Shown: piece by piece, positions 18,590 through 27,434 of the stretch
Position numbering within the stretch: the stretch's first letter is position 1
Layout of the letters: every line of letters begins with the position of its first letter
Assembly: GCF_900215485.1 (NCBI RefSeq)
Contig: NZ_OCMZ01000002.1
Location: 372,001 to 436,000 of the forward strand
Reading direction: 5' to 3'
Origin: Nitrosovibrio sp. Nv4
GTDB lineage: Bacteria; Pseudomonadota; Gammaproteobacteria; Burkholderiales; Nitrosomonadaceae
DNA length: 64,000 nt
The notes under the pieces: generated by a model
Databases searched by the model: none
The model's input: only the letters and a program-made list of their open reading frames with translations
What the model was told of the DNA's origin: nothing
Position numbers and translations under genes: made by a program

Positions 18590-18955
18590 TCAGTACCCTC
18601 CACCGCCGCCGGACTGCCCGGATCCTCCTCCCTGGGTTCCCCCTCCTTGGCCGGCAGGTCTATCATATGGCTTATCAGCAGGTCTATCATATGAGGGGGC
18701 TTCTTGGCCGGGGGTAGAGCCGTCTGGTTTTTTCCGATAATCGCGTTCACCTGAAGTTCCCTGTCCGGATGAGGGCTGCCCCGCACTGGGAGCCGCCTTT
18801 TTATCAATCGGGCCGCCATGACCAGACATATCGCCAAACTCTCCAGTCTGGTCCCCAGCGCCAGCCGCATGAGCCACGCCAGCAGCGCTGAAAATGATCA
18901 CGCTGGCAAGCACTACAGATCGTGCCGTCGTTTTCAATGCCGAAATTTTTTCCAT
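18590..18955 (-). CDS. Exported Gly/Pro-rich small protein
   Basis: A 121-residue protein with a good signal peptide (cleavage near AHA-AG) and a low-complexity mature part. It has a region rich in Gly, Ser, Pro and Asp with a short duplicated motif (YDRPADKP / YDRPAGQG), and a C-terminal run of GGG and SGGGGGY. No domain is recognised; an intrinsically disordered periplasmic or surface protein is likely. GAGGAACC precedes the start. The repeated DNA (two near-copies around 18,655-18,695) suggests slippage-driven length change. Confidence 0.6.
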   Translation of the reverse strand: MEKISALKTTARSVVLASVIIFSAAGVAHAAGAGDQTGEFGDMSGHGGPIDKKAAPSAGQPSSGQGTSGERDYRKKPDGSTPGQEAPSYDRPADKPYDRPAGQGGGTQGGGSGQSGGGGGY

Positions 18956-19101
18956 GATGGTTCCTCATAATTAATCCAGCGAAATTGCTGAATTGACATG
19001 CTACTCATACTGCCAGGTCTTTCCGTACGTTGACGCACAGAATGACGAAGAGGAAAGGACAATTGCGAAAGTGATCCCGACCGCAGGCCTCCCTCAATTT
19101 G

Positions 19102-21468
19102 CTACACCCGAGGCGGGTCGATTTCTCTTTCAAAATGTCGGTGGGCTGCAATCGCATTGATGAACTGCGGCAGAATATCGACAGCGTTTCCATCCGGAAA
19201 GTAAAGTACTCCCGGATCAGGTTCGCCTGAGGGAAGCGCTAGCTTTACCCCCGAGCTCTCCGCCAGACTTTTGCCATTGCCCAGTATCAGAATAGGCTTG
19301 CAGTGACGGTACTGCTCTTTGATGAATTCAACTACCTGCCCCATGCTCGCCAAAACGGTCATATCTTCATGGCCGCCCGGAATCGCAATTGCGTCAAAAA
19401 GCACGTTAGGCATAGCTTCAAACGTTACATCCACCTCAATATTATCGCCGCCCGTGCTCTGGACTGTTCCCAGACGAGCGCCCACAAAGCGAGGTACTGC
19501 CTCCTCTCGCGCCAGGGCAGTATGGAGCGTTCTTACGGCAACACCGTCCACTCCATTGGCTACCAGGATCGCGACGCGACGCATTCGAATACTGCCATCG
19601 CCGGGGCGAGCGAAAAGCGAGAGAGCGGGGGATGCGACCACCTCTGGCGGGGCCGTATTTTCCATTGCCTTTGGTAGAGGAGGTGGCAAGCTCATGCCAA
19701 GCCCTTGTGCGACACTTTCCGCAAGTTCCCTGGCAACGTTTAAAAGCATCGCAACAGTGCGTTGCCGTATCGAGGCTGTCTGTACCCGTGTCAACTCGAA
19801 ACGGAAAGCACGTATGATGTGCGCCTTTTCCACCGGCGATTGGCTGTTCCAGAACAACGTCGCCTGCGTGTAGTGATCCGCGAACCGCTCCGGTTTTCCG
19901 CGCACCTTATCCCCGATCGCGGGTTCCCGGAACGAAGTGAAACCCGCTGCACCTGCCTGAAACGGGCATCCGCCCCCGAGGGAATTAGGCTCGTACGCAA
20001 CACGGCCCCTGTTGATCGTCTGGCGATGCATTCCGTCCCGCTGGTTGTTGTGCGCCTGTGCTACGGGAGAATTGATGGGAATCTCGTGAAAATTAGGCCC
20101 GCCCAGTCGCAATAGCTGCGTATCCACGTAGGAATGGATACGGCCAGCCAATAGCGGGTCGCTACTGAAATCCAGACCTGGAACAATATGCGCGGCACAG
20201 AAAGCAACCTGCTCTGTTTCCGCAAAGAAATTGTCGGGATTACGATTTAGCGTCATTTTTCCGATAGGCTGGACCGGCACAAGCTCTTCCGGGACGATCT
20301 TTGTCGCATCGAGCACATCGAAGCTGAATGCTTCGGCTTGTGCCTCAGTAAAAATCTGCATGCCCAGTTCGTATTGCGGATACGCTCCGCATTCGATTGC
20401 TTCCCATAAGTCCCGGCGGTGAAAGTCGGGATCGGCCCCGCCGATTTTCACCGCCTCGTCCCAGTCAAGCGAATGGGTCCCGGCGAGCGGCCGCCAGTGA
20501 AATTTGACAAATCGTGAGGCGCCGTCAGCAGCTATCAGCCTAAACGTATGAACACCAAAGCCTTGCATCATGCGGTAACTGCGGGGAATCCCCCGATCAG
20601 ACATAACCCACATCAGCATGTGCATCGATTCAGGCATGAGTGAAACAAAATCCCAGAACGTATCATGCGCGGTCGAAGCTTGCGGCATAGCGAAGTGCGG
20701 CTCGGGTTTGGCCGCGTGCACCAAATCTGGAAACTTCATCGCGTCCTGGATGAAAAATACCGGGATATTGTTTCCCACCAGATCCCAGTTCCCTTCATCC
20801 GTATAAAATTTCACCGCAAAGCCGCGTGCATCGCGAACGGTGTCGGCCGAGCCTCGCTCCCCGAATACGGTCGAGAAACGCACGAAGACAGGAGTTTGCT
20901 TCCCCGCAGCCGAGAACAGCGATGCCTGTGTATATTTCTCCAATGATTCGTAACACTCAAAGTATCCGTGGGCAGCTGACCCTCGCGCGTGAACGACGCG
21001 CTCCGGTATGCGCTCATGATCAAAGTGGGTGATCTTCTCGCGCAGAATAAAATCCTCGAGCAGTGCCGGACCCCGGTAGCCCGCCTTAAGGGAATTCTGA
21101 TTGTCTCCGACGGGAACACCTTGATTGGTCGTCAATACACGTCCGCTTGAATCGGCACGAACGCGATCCAGCGACTCATTGCCAGCATTAAACCCTAATT
21201 GGGGGTCACCGCTACCACTTTTTTCCGAACTGATCGATTCGGTTAACGTGCTGCCTGTAGTAGAAGGATCTGAAGGCTCCACCGCTTGGCCTTTCTCCGG
21301 GTAGGCGGAAATTTCCCCGTACTCCAGCCCCTTGTTCGAGTTGTAAGGCATAGCCGCGGCAAGCTCCTGTGTAGCGGCAAGCTTGGAAGTAAATTCATTT
21401 TCTGACGTACCTTGGCGGGCAGGACCCCCGATGGTCGAACGATTATCACCATCATTTTCAGTTTTCAT
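19102..21468 (-). CDS. katE: Large-subunit catalase HPII with DJ-1/PfpI domain
   Basis: A 788-residue clade 2 monofunctional haem catalase converting H2O2 to water and oxygen. The first ~70 residues are a flexible extension. The catalase core has the distal His in ERVVHARGSAAHGYFE, the Asn region in NNIPVFFIQDAMKFPD, and the proximal Tyr in RIHSYVDTQLLRLGGPNF. From about residue 630 a class I glutamine-amidotransferase-like (DJ-1/PfpI) domain follows (RRVAILVANGVDG...AIAIPGGHEDM), as in E. coli KatE. Length matches the family. AAGGGAACC precedes the start. It is monocistronic and diverges from the pseudogene at 21573; HPII enzymes are usually stationary-phase or stress-controlled. Confidence 0.95.
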   Translation of the reverse strand: MKTENDGDNRSTIGGPARQGTSENEFTSKLAATQELAAAMPYNSNKGLEYGEISAYPEKGQAVEPSDPSTTGSTLTESISSEKSGSGDPQLGFNAGNESLDRVRADSSGRVLTTNQGVPVGDNQNSLKAGYRGPALLEDFILREKITHFDHERIPERVVHARGSAAHGYFECYESLEKYTQASLFSAAGKQTPVFVRFSTVFGERGSADTVRDARGFAVKFYTDEGNWDLVGNNIPVFFIQDAMKFPDLVHAAKPEPHFAMPQASTAHDTFWDFVSLMPESMHMLMWVMSDRGIPRSYRMMQGFGVHTFRLIAADGASRFVKFHWRPLAGTHSLDWDEAVKIGGADPDFHRRDLWEAIECGAYPQYELGMQIFTEAQAEAFSFDVLDATKIVPEELVPVQPIGKMTLNRNPDNFFAETEQVAFCAAHIVPGLDFSSDPLLAGRIHSYVDTQLLRLGGPNFHEIPINSPVAQAHNNQRDGMHRQTINRGRVAYEPNSLGGGCPFQAGAAGFTSFREPAIGDKVRGKPERFADHYTQATLFWNSQSPVEKAHIIRAFRFELTRVQTASIRQRTVAMLLNVARELAESVAQGLGMSLPPPLPKAMENTAPPEVVASPALSLFARPGDGSIRMRRVAILVANGVDGVAVRTLHTALAREEAVPRFVGARLGTVQSTGGDNIEVDVTFEAMPNVLFDAIAIPGGHEDMTVLASMGQVVEFIKEQYRHCKPILILGNGKSLAESSGVKLALPSGEPDPGVLYFPDGNAVDILPQFINAIAAHRHFEREIDPPRV

Positions 21469-21572
21469 TTGGTTCCCTTTTTAAAGACGGACTCAAGATT
21501 TAATTGGCTGGGCTAACTGCCGAATATAATCGACGCTTAACTTCCCCCCGTCGGTGCTACGCCGCACATTGA

Positions 21573-22092
21573 TCTGACCCAATAATCCGCACAGCTTACC
21601 GCTATGCGTCGGTATTGTTCGCGACGGGTACATCCGATGCGATACGCAATATTCCCAATTGGATGACAGGCGTTAAACGGGGCATTATTCGACTGTGCCC
21701 CATCTGTGATGCTTACGAGTTCAGGGATCGAGCCGTTGCTGTAATGTCTTCCTCCGCAAAGAAGGGGGCGAACCACGCATTGTTCTTAAAGACCTATACC
21801 AATAAGGTAACGCTCGTTCATATTGCGGAAGCCGCGCTCGGGCGGTTGGGCGAAAATCCACCGTCGGGTTTGGGCCAGCCAAATGGGAGCGAAATGCAAT
21901 AAAATGGGACTGATTGTCGACCGCTATCAGCGCACAACGTTTTCAGGCCTTTATGCCGCAGGCGCTGTGATAAATGAACTAAGCTAGATAAGCGTTGCGG
22001 CCGGACAAGCTGCCGTTGCCGCAACTGATATCCACAATTGGCTAAACAGGAAAAATGATAAAAACCGGAGAATGACTCATCCTAAGCGATAA
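21573..22092 (+). pseudogene. Decayed thioredoxin-reductase-like flavoprotein gene
   Basis: Frame +3 (to 21902) reads YRYASVLFATGTSDAIRN, then GIIRLCPICDAYEFRDRAVAV and HALFLKTYTNKVTLV. These match the central part of a thioredoxin-reductase-like NAD(P)/FAD oxidoreductase, including the CPICD region. Another frame then takes over (from about 21880): MGAKCNKMGLIVDRYQRT, GLYAAGAVINELS, an in-frame TAG at 21985, and AAGQAAVAATDIHNWL. The last is the FAD-binding C-terminus of the same family. The N-terminal FAD domain is missing, about 60 residues of the middle are deleted, and a frameshift plus a stop break the rest. It is a remnant, not a functional gene. Confidence 0.8.
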
Positions 22093-22301
22093 ATCGTCTC
22101 CCACTGTTCGGGGAGCCATGCGTCAGCTTTCTGACTCGTGCCAGAATCACCAGAAGGCCGCGGCTGAAATTAGTTACGCAGCGAGAGCCCCATCCACCTG
22201 CCAATTCACTCTTAAGGTCGGCTTTGTAGGGTTATAGAGGAACCCTGATTGACCGCGCCAAGGCGTGGCGTCTCGCCCCGAATTCCAGCAAGAAAATTCA
22301 A

Positions 22302-22337
22302 GAGGAAAAAAGGTGAGACGACCCACCTTTTTTCCTC
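22302..22337 (-). terminator. Strong intrinsic terminator of the KGG gene
   Basis: A perfect 14-base stem (GAGGAAAAAAGGTG / CACCTTTTTTCCTC) with an 8-base loop, ten bases beyond the KGG gene's stop codon. Because both arms carry a six-base A or T run it could act in both directions. Confidence 0.8.
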
Positions 22338-22346
22338 CAACTCTAC

Positions 22347-22616
22347 TTAACCGTTTTTGTGGCTTTGGCTACCAGCCTTGGCATGCTGACCGGATGAGCC
22401 ACCCCTGCTTGAAGATGAGCCACTTTTTCCACCACCATGGGACGCTTCGCCGCCCTTTCGACCAGCTTCGCGAGCTTCTTCAGAATCAAACTCATGCGCA
22501 GTTCCTTTTTCATGGGCTGCTTTTCCACCTTTGCTCGCGATTTCTCTCTGTTTAGCTTCGTCCATCGACGCGAAACCACGTTTGCTGTCGCCACCACTGC
22601 TTTTTGATGAAGGCAT
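22347..22616 (-). CDS. KGG-repeat stress-induced protein
   Basis: An 89-residue hydrophilic protein with stress-induced bacterial acidophilic (KGG) repeats: RGFASMDEAKQREIASKGGKAAHEKGTAHEF and then SEEAREAGRKGGEASHGGG, followed by a Ser/Gly/His-rich tail. YciG/YmdF-type relatives are small cytoplasmic proteins induced by stress or stationary phase. I chose the ATG at 22616 because CAGGAGAT lies just upstream. A strong hairpin terminator follows directly. Function beyond stress association is not known. Confidence 0.85.
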   Translation of the reverse strand: MPSSKSSGGDSKRGFASMDEAKQREIASKGGKAAHEKGTAHEFDSEEAREAGRKGGEASHGGGKSGSSSSRGGSSGQHAKAGSQSHKNG

Positions 22617-22858
22617 GTTTATCTCCTGATACATAAAATATTAAGAAATTCCCGCTGACATCCCGCTTACACTCAAATTGTGTTGCACGACGCTTTGGGA
22701 AGCCTTATCTCTGCCATAAAGCTGAGACGTGGCTTCATCTTAATAAGCATACTCGCGGTTTTATGTACGGCGGCACACATATACCCCAAAAAATCATTCA
22801 CATGTATTATTACGCATGAATAAAAGCGATGCCTGAGCGACCTCTGTATCATCAATAT

Positions 22859-23749
22859 TTACAGAGATACCTGGCCATGCGCACATCCTGACTCGCCAGG
22901 CTCGTATAACGTGCCTTGCGGATGAAGCGGCGGTATATTTTCCTGTTGACTGCTCCCGCGTTTGGCAGACAACTTGTCGCTGAAGCTCGGCATCAGCTTG
23001 GATATCGCAGTATTGATAACCGCCATCGCGCCAACCTTCACATCGCGCCCGCCTTCAGTAGCTGCTTTCAGTATCGCTTCCGCGACTTGTTCGGGGTTGA
23101 TCAACGGCTGGGGTAATTTCGGTTCCCTATCCATATAATTCTTGGCATGTTGAGGGAAAGGCGTATTAACAGCTGATGGCTGAATCAGCGTAATCGAAAT
23201 TGGTGCCATGTCGAAATCTTCGATCTCCACGCGGAGCGCGTCGGTAAAACCTTTGACAGCGTGCTTGGATGCGGAATACATGCCCTGTAAAGGTACGATC
23301 GCTTCAGATACTTCGCTGCCCACATTGATAAGCGCGCCGCCATGCTTCTTCAGATGGGGCAAAGCAGCGAGCGAACCATTAACCATGCCCCAAAAGTTGG
23401 TATCGAAAAGACGCCGGCTGTCCGCTTCGCTCACTTGATCCAGGCGACCATAGATCGATACACCTGCGTTATTGATCCAGGTATCGACACGGCCAAAGCG
23501 ATCGATCGCATCATGCGCTGCGGCCCGGATTTTTTCTCGATCAGCGACATCGGCAACCACATGAATGGCTTCGCCGCCACTGCTCACGATTTGCGTCACC
23601 AGGCTCCTGAGCGTGCCTGCGCTGCGCGCGATAAGGACCAGTTTGGCGCCGCGTCCAGCGGCAAGCTTTGCCGTAGCAAGACCGATACCGCTGGATGCAC
23701 CGGTAATAACCATGACTTGCTGATTTATGGGCTTAAGAGAAGCAGACAT
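22859..23749 (-). CDS. Short-chain dehydrogenase/reductase (SDR)
   Basis: A 296-residue classical SDR. The cofactor motif TGASSGIG lies near residues 16-23, followed by a basic residue after the second strand (LVLIAR) that favours NADP. The NNAG motif and the catalytic Ser, Tyr and Lys (GSEVS; YSASK) are all present. The C-terminus extends past the core with a polar Ser/Gln/Pro-rich tail. The ATG at 23749 has AAGGAGAGGG upstream; the frame is open eight codons further. This subgroup is often annotated only as SDR; the substrate is unknown. Two palindromes lie in its upstream region. Confidence 0.85.
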   Translation of the reverse strand: MSASLKPINQQVMVITGASSGIGLATAKLAAGRGAKLVLIARSAGTLRSLVTQIVSSGGEAIHVVADVADREKIRAAAHDAIDRFGRVDTWINNAGVSIYGRLDQVSEADSRRLFDTNFWGMVNGSLAALPHLKKHGGALINVGSEVSEAIVPLQGMYSASKHAVKGFTDALRVEIEDFDMAPISITLIQPSAVNTPFPQHAKNYMDREPKLPQPLINPEQVAEAILKAATEGGRDVKVGAMAVINTAISKLMPSFSDKLSAKRGSSQQENIPPLHPQGTLYEPGESGCAHGQVSL

Positions 23750-23844
23750 AACCCTCTCCTTGACATAAAACATAACATCGGAAAAACGACGGACTAAAAG
23801 TCGTGATCAAAGATTAGGAGTAATCTTTCATTGCGACTGTGCAG

Positions 23845-23864
23845 AAACACACATACGTGTGTTT
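23845..23864. promoter_or_regulatory. Inverted repeat upstream of the SDR gene
   Basis: A perfect 8-base inverted repeat AAACACAC-ATAC-GTGTGTTT, centred about 105 bases upstream of the SDR start. It could be a protein-binding operator. It lacks a T-run and lies outside any gene, so termination is less likely. Confidence 0.4.
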
Positions 23865-23956
23865 ACTGAGATGGGCTTGGGGCCAGTTGGCGGAGCATAG
23901 TCCGGCAATGACCCAATTGGCACCGATCACCGCATTGACGAAGAATGCCGCATACA

Positions 23957-23973
23957 TGTGTTGTTACAACACA
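23957..23973. promoter_or_regulatory. 17-base palindrome between SDR and hybrid kinase genes
   Basis: TGTGTTGTTACAACACA is an 8-base perfect inverted repeat around a single central base. It lies 50 bases after the hybrid kinase stop codon and about 210 bases upstream of the SDR start. The form suits a dimeric regulator site; no regulator gene is adjacent. Confidence 0.4.
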
Positions 23974-24022
23974 AGCATGAGTTGCCGGACTCTTACTGTT
24001 GTCGAAAATAGCCCCGAGTAGC

Positions 24023-26917
24023 TCAGGAACCTGCTCTATCCTGCATGGTGGCTATCAAATCCTTCAGAATCTTGAAATTCACTGGTTTGGTGAGGTGATG
24101 ATCGAAGCCGCTTTCGTGCGAAAGCCGGCGGTCTTTTTCCTGACCCCAGCCTGTCAGCGCGATCAGCTTGATATCGTTGAATTGCGGCTGGTCGCGAATG
24201 CGGCGCGCCACTTCATTACCGTCCATGCCTGGCATTCCGATATCCATCAGGATTATATTGGGCTGGCAAATGGGAATTGCCGCAAGTGCCGCGGGACCGC
24301 TGTCGGCAGTTTCAACGTGAAGACCCATCGACTGCAGCAGCATGGATAGGACTTCGGCTGCGTCATGATTATCGTCGACCACCAATACGCGCAGCGCGAG
24401 CGGTGCGGTAACCGTTTTCTCCCGTTCGGGAACCCTGCTCTGCACGGCTGTTTCGGACAGAGGCAGGCGCACAATAAATTCGCTGCCCTTATCCTTGCCC
24501 TCGCTTGTCGCTTCAACAGTGCCGCCGTGCATTTGGACCAGACGATAAACCAGGTTGAGCCCGATGCCCAGCCCCTCCTGCGTTCCGACACCATTGCGCC
24601 GCTCCTGGGCAAATATATCGAATAGACGAGGCAGCATTCCCGGCAGGATTCCTATACCGTTGTCGCGCACGGATACGACCGCGCTATCGGCTTCATGACG
24701 TGCGGCGAGCCAGATATGCCCGGCTTTTCTGGTGTACCGTGCGGCATTGTTGAGCAGATTCGTGAACACTTGCTCAAGACGCACAGCATCGCCGTAAACG
24801 ATCAAAGGTGTCTCGGGGATGAAAACACTGAGCTGTTGTTCCTTCTCCTCGATTTGCGCCCTGCTCGCCTCGACGGCATTACGCAGCACGACAGCAAGGT
24901 CCGTCGCGGATTGCCGCAATTCTACCTTTCCGCTCGTAATGCGCGAGATCTCCAGCAAATCGTCCACCAGGCGAACCATATAATTGACTTGCCGGTTTAT
25001 GACCGGCAACAGATGGGAAACAGCGGTGGCACCGTCTGGGCGGGCGATAAGCGCCAGCGCGTTGGCAATTGGCGCAAGCGGATTACGCAACTCATGCGCG
25101 AGCGTAGCTAAAAACTCATCCTTGCGGCGGTCGGCTTCCAGCAGGGCAGTCTCCGCTTTGACCGCTTCGGTAATATCTATCGACACGCCGACATGTCCTG
25201 CATACTCGTCATTAGCCGTGAACCAGGGCAGCGCATACGACTTCAGCCAGCGCCATTCCCCTTCGCGAGTCTTGACCCGGATCCGATGTTGAAAGTGGGA
25301 GCGGTCTTTCAACGCCTGCTCGAACGCCGCCAGATACCCCGGTTTATCCTCCCGGTGAAGAATTGAAGCCCATCCGGAAGGTATCAGTTCTTCCATGGTC
25401 ATACCGACCATATCCACGATCCTTTGATTGGCATAAACCAGATGGCCGCTTGCATCTACCTGCCATGTCAGGGCGGGGGAAGCTTCCGCCATAGCGCGAA
25501 ATCTTGCCTCGCTCTCGCGCACGCTCTGCTCGGCGCGCTTGCGTTCGGTTATGTCGATAATGTACCCCACGCCTTCCGTCTCGTTGAGTTGCATCATAGC
25601 GATCAGCGCCCACCATCGCGAGCCGTCCTTGCGAAATAATTCCTTCTCATAAGGAGTAGCGCGTCCAGTTGCCTTGAGTTCCTCGTCTGCCCGCAGAGTA
25701 CTGGCCATCCATTCCGGCGGCGTCAGCTCATCACATCGCAACATGCGCCTGCGCTCGTCTTCGCAACTGAAGCCGCTCATCTTCAGAAAGGCATCGTTGG
25801 CTTCAGTAACCTGGCCTTCCCTATTCAGGAAAATCACGCCGACTGTGTCGATCTCGAGCGCACGCCGAAAGCGTTTCTCAGTCTCGCGCAATGCTTCCTC
25901 GGCTTTTTCGCGTTTTTTCACGTGCTCCGTAACATCGACCCCATGGCCCAGGATGCGCTGGCAGGTACCATCCTCCTCTAGCAGCGGAAGATAGATAACA
26001 TCGATAAAGCGCTCTTCCGGCGCTTCGTCAGGATCACGGCTTACTGTCACCGGAAGCTCGAATCCCATGAACGGCTCACATGTTGACATAACCTCTGCAA
26101 GCTTACGCCGGTAACTGTCCTCTGCCGCCAGGGGAAGCGCTTCAAATATGGGACGGCCCAATAGTTCACGTTGGCCGACCAACCGATAATAGGCATCGTT
26201 CGCAAGTTCAAAAACAAATTCAGGGCCGTGAAGCACATGCAGAAAAGATGGCGCGTTACGAAATACTTCTTCCAGTAGTTGAATGCGTTTCGCTTGAAGC
26301 TCTTCCTTGAGCCGGTTACATTCCGCCTTCCATGCGCGTTCCCTGATTATTTCAGTCGTCTCGCTCACGGTCACGAGAATGCCCGACACACCCGTTTCAG
26401 CGCTGCCATCAACCTCTCCCGGAATAGGGCTGTAGGTGAGCTTGAAAAAGGCCTCTTCAGGAGTCCCCGTGCGATTAATGATCAGCGGCTCGTCGTTAAA
26501 AACAAAAGACTCGCGTCGCTGCATCACGCCCTCGCAGACGGGCGCAAGAAAACGCCACACCTCTGGCCAGCAATCCGAAACCGGCTGTCCCAAGCCTCCG
26601 GGGTGTTTGGCGCCCATCAAATCACGGTAACTATCGTTATAGATCTGCACGAGCTTTGGTCCCCAAAGCAATAGGACAGCCGAAGGCATCAACAGTATGG
26701 TGTTGAGCATAAATTGAAGATTAGGCGGCCATGTCGAGACGGACCCGAGACCAGACTCAGTCCAATCATGGGAAAAAATCAGCTCGCCCATTTCGCTACC
26801 GCGCAGCCAGATCGGTATTTCAGCCGGATTCATGGATATCTGGTCCCCCGTTTTCTGCTTTGATAATTTAATATTTTGCTTGATATCGGGCATACCGGAA
26901 TAACGCTGCCAAACCAT
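24023..26917 (-). CDS. Soluble multi-PAS hybrid histidine kinase
   Basis: A 964-residue sensor without transmembrane segments. The N-terminal PAS-like region (about 30-190) contains LLLWGPKLVQIYNDSYRDLMG. Three further PAS/PAC units follow (about 215-330, 345-465 and 470-590). HisKA has the phospho-acceptor in DEFLATLAHELRNPLAP (about 605); the HATPase N, G1 and G2 boxes are NLLNNAARYT, DNGIGI and GLGIGL; and a C-terminal receiver (about 845-960) has VVDDNHD, the phospho-Asp in LMDIGMPGMDG, LTGW and KPV. Likely cytoplasmic sensing of redox, light or small molecules with transfer to an unknown phosphotransfer partner. The start is uncertain; an ATG at 26833 (NPAEIPIWLRG) is an alternative. Divergent from another hybrid kinase. 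Confidence 0.9.
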   Translation of the reverse strand: MVWQRYSGMPDIKQNIKLSKQKTGDQISMNPAEIPIWLRGSEMGELIFSHDWTESGLGSVSTWPPNLQFMLNTILLMPSAVLLLWGPKLVQIYNDSYRDLMGAKHPGGLGQPVSDCWPEVWRFLAPVCEGVMQRRESFVFNDEPLIINRTGTPEEAFFKLTYSPIPGEVDGSAETGVSGILVTVSETTEIIRERAWKAECNRLKEELQAKRIQLLEEVFRNAPSFLHVLHGPEFVFELANDAYYRLVGQRELLGRPIFEALPLAAEDSYRRKLAEVMSTCEPFMGFELPVTVSRDPDEAPEERFIDVIYLPLLEEDGTCQRILGHGVDVTEHVKKREKAEEALRETEKRFRRALEIDTVGVIFLNREGQVTEANDAFLKMSGFSCEDERRRMLRCDELTPPEWMASTLRADEELKATGRATPYEKELFRKDGSRWWALIAMMQLNETEGVGYIIDITERKRAEQSVRESEARFRAMAEASPALTWQVDASGHLVYANQRIVDMVGMTMEELIPSGWASILHREDKPGYLAAFEQALKDRSHFQHRIRVKTREGEWRWLKSYALPWFTANDEYAGHVGVSIDITEAVKAETALLEADRRKDEFLATLAHELRNPLAPIANALALIARPDGATAVSHLLPVINRQVNYMVRLVDDLLEISRITSGKVELRQSATDLAVVLRNAVEASRAQIEEKEQQLSVFIPETPLIVYGDAVRLEQVFTNLLNNAARYTRKAGHIWLAARHEADSAVVSVRDNGIGILPGMLPRLFDIFAQERRNGVGTQEGLGIGLNLVYRLVQMHGGTVEATSEGKDKGSEFIVRLPLSETAVQSRVPEREKTVTAPLALRVLVVDDNHDAAEVLSMLLQSMGLHVETADSGPAALAAIPICQPNIILMDIGMPGMDGNEVARRIRDQPQFNDIKLIALTGWGQEKDRRLSHESGFDHHLTKPVNFKILKDLIATMQDRAGS

Positions 26918-27182
26918 ACCTCGTTTCTAGACTAGCATAATCTCGTGCTCCCCTTGTGCCCGTACCCAGAGCTTGCGGCATTATGCACAAAAAAAGATGA
27001 TGGAGTGCGACCGGGATCGATTTCCTGCGGAGCAAGCCAGGATCGCTGACACTAATCAAGAACCGGTCCCATCCTGTATATTAGCTATACGCATTGTGAT
27101 ATGGTCGGTCGTGTCCGGCCCGAAAATCTGCGCTACTGTTTCCATGTTTGTAATGTACTCGAAGAGACTCCCTCAGATAGAG
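26918..27182. other. Divergent promoter region of two hybrid kinases, left part
   Basis: Together with the repeat and the bases up to 27434 this makes about 517 bases between two divergent hybrid kinase genes. Apart from the tandem repeat I see no operator or coding signal. Confidence 0.4.
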
Positions 27183-27278
27183 CTCAAGGTACTCGGGGCT
27201 CAAGGTACTCGGGGCTCAAGGTACTCGGGGCTCAAGGTACTCGGGGCTCAAGGTACTCGGGGCTCAAGGTACTCAGGC
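27183..27278 (+). repeat. Tandem repeat, six units of 16 bases
   Basis: Five exact copies of CTCAAGGTACTCGGGG start at 27183, 27199, 27215, 27231 and 27247, followed by a sixth copy with a changed 3' end. Just downstream, CTCAGGCCTGTA and CTCAGGGCCTGTA form a related degenerate pair (27272-27308). The unit length is not a multiple of three, so it would not keep a reading frame, and no convincing gene covers it. Copy-number change by slippage would move promoter elements of either flanking kinase gene in 16-base steps. Confidence 0.95.
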
Positions 27279-27434
27279 CTGTAATACTCATTGTACTCAG
27301 GGCCTGTAGACTGAAATTAAAACCTCCTTCGCAAACAACTGTCAAAGGTACAAATACCGGGACGTGCCGAGGTATGCCGTCTGTTGCCGCTGTTTTCTTG
27401 CGAGCTTCAGCGGCCTTATAGAGGATAAGTAATA

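Noticed and set aside
27183-27278. CRISPR-like array
   Set aside because: The units are directly contiguous with no spacers and the repeat is only 16 bases long, so it is a simple tandem repeat.
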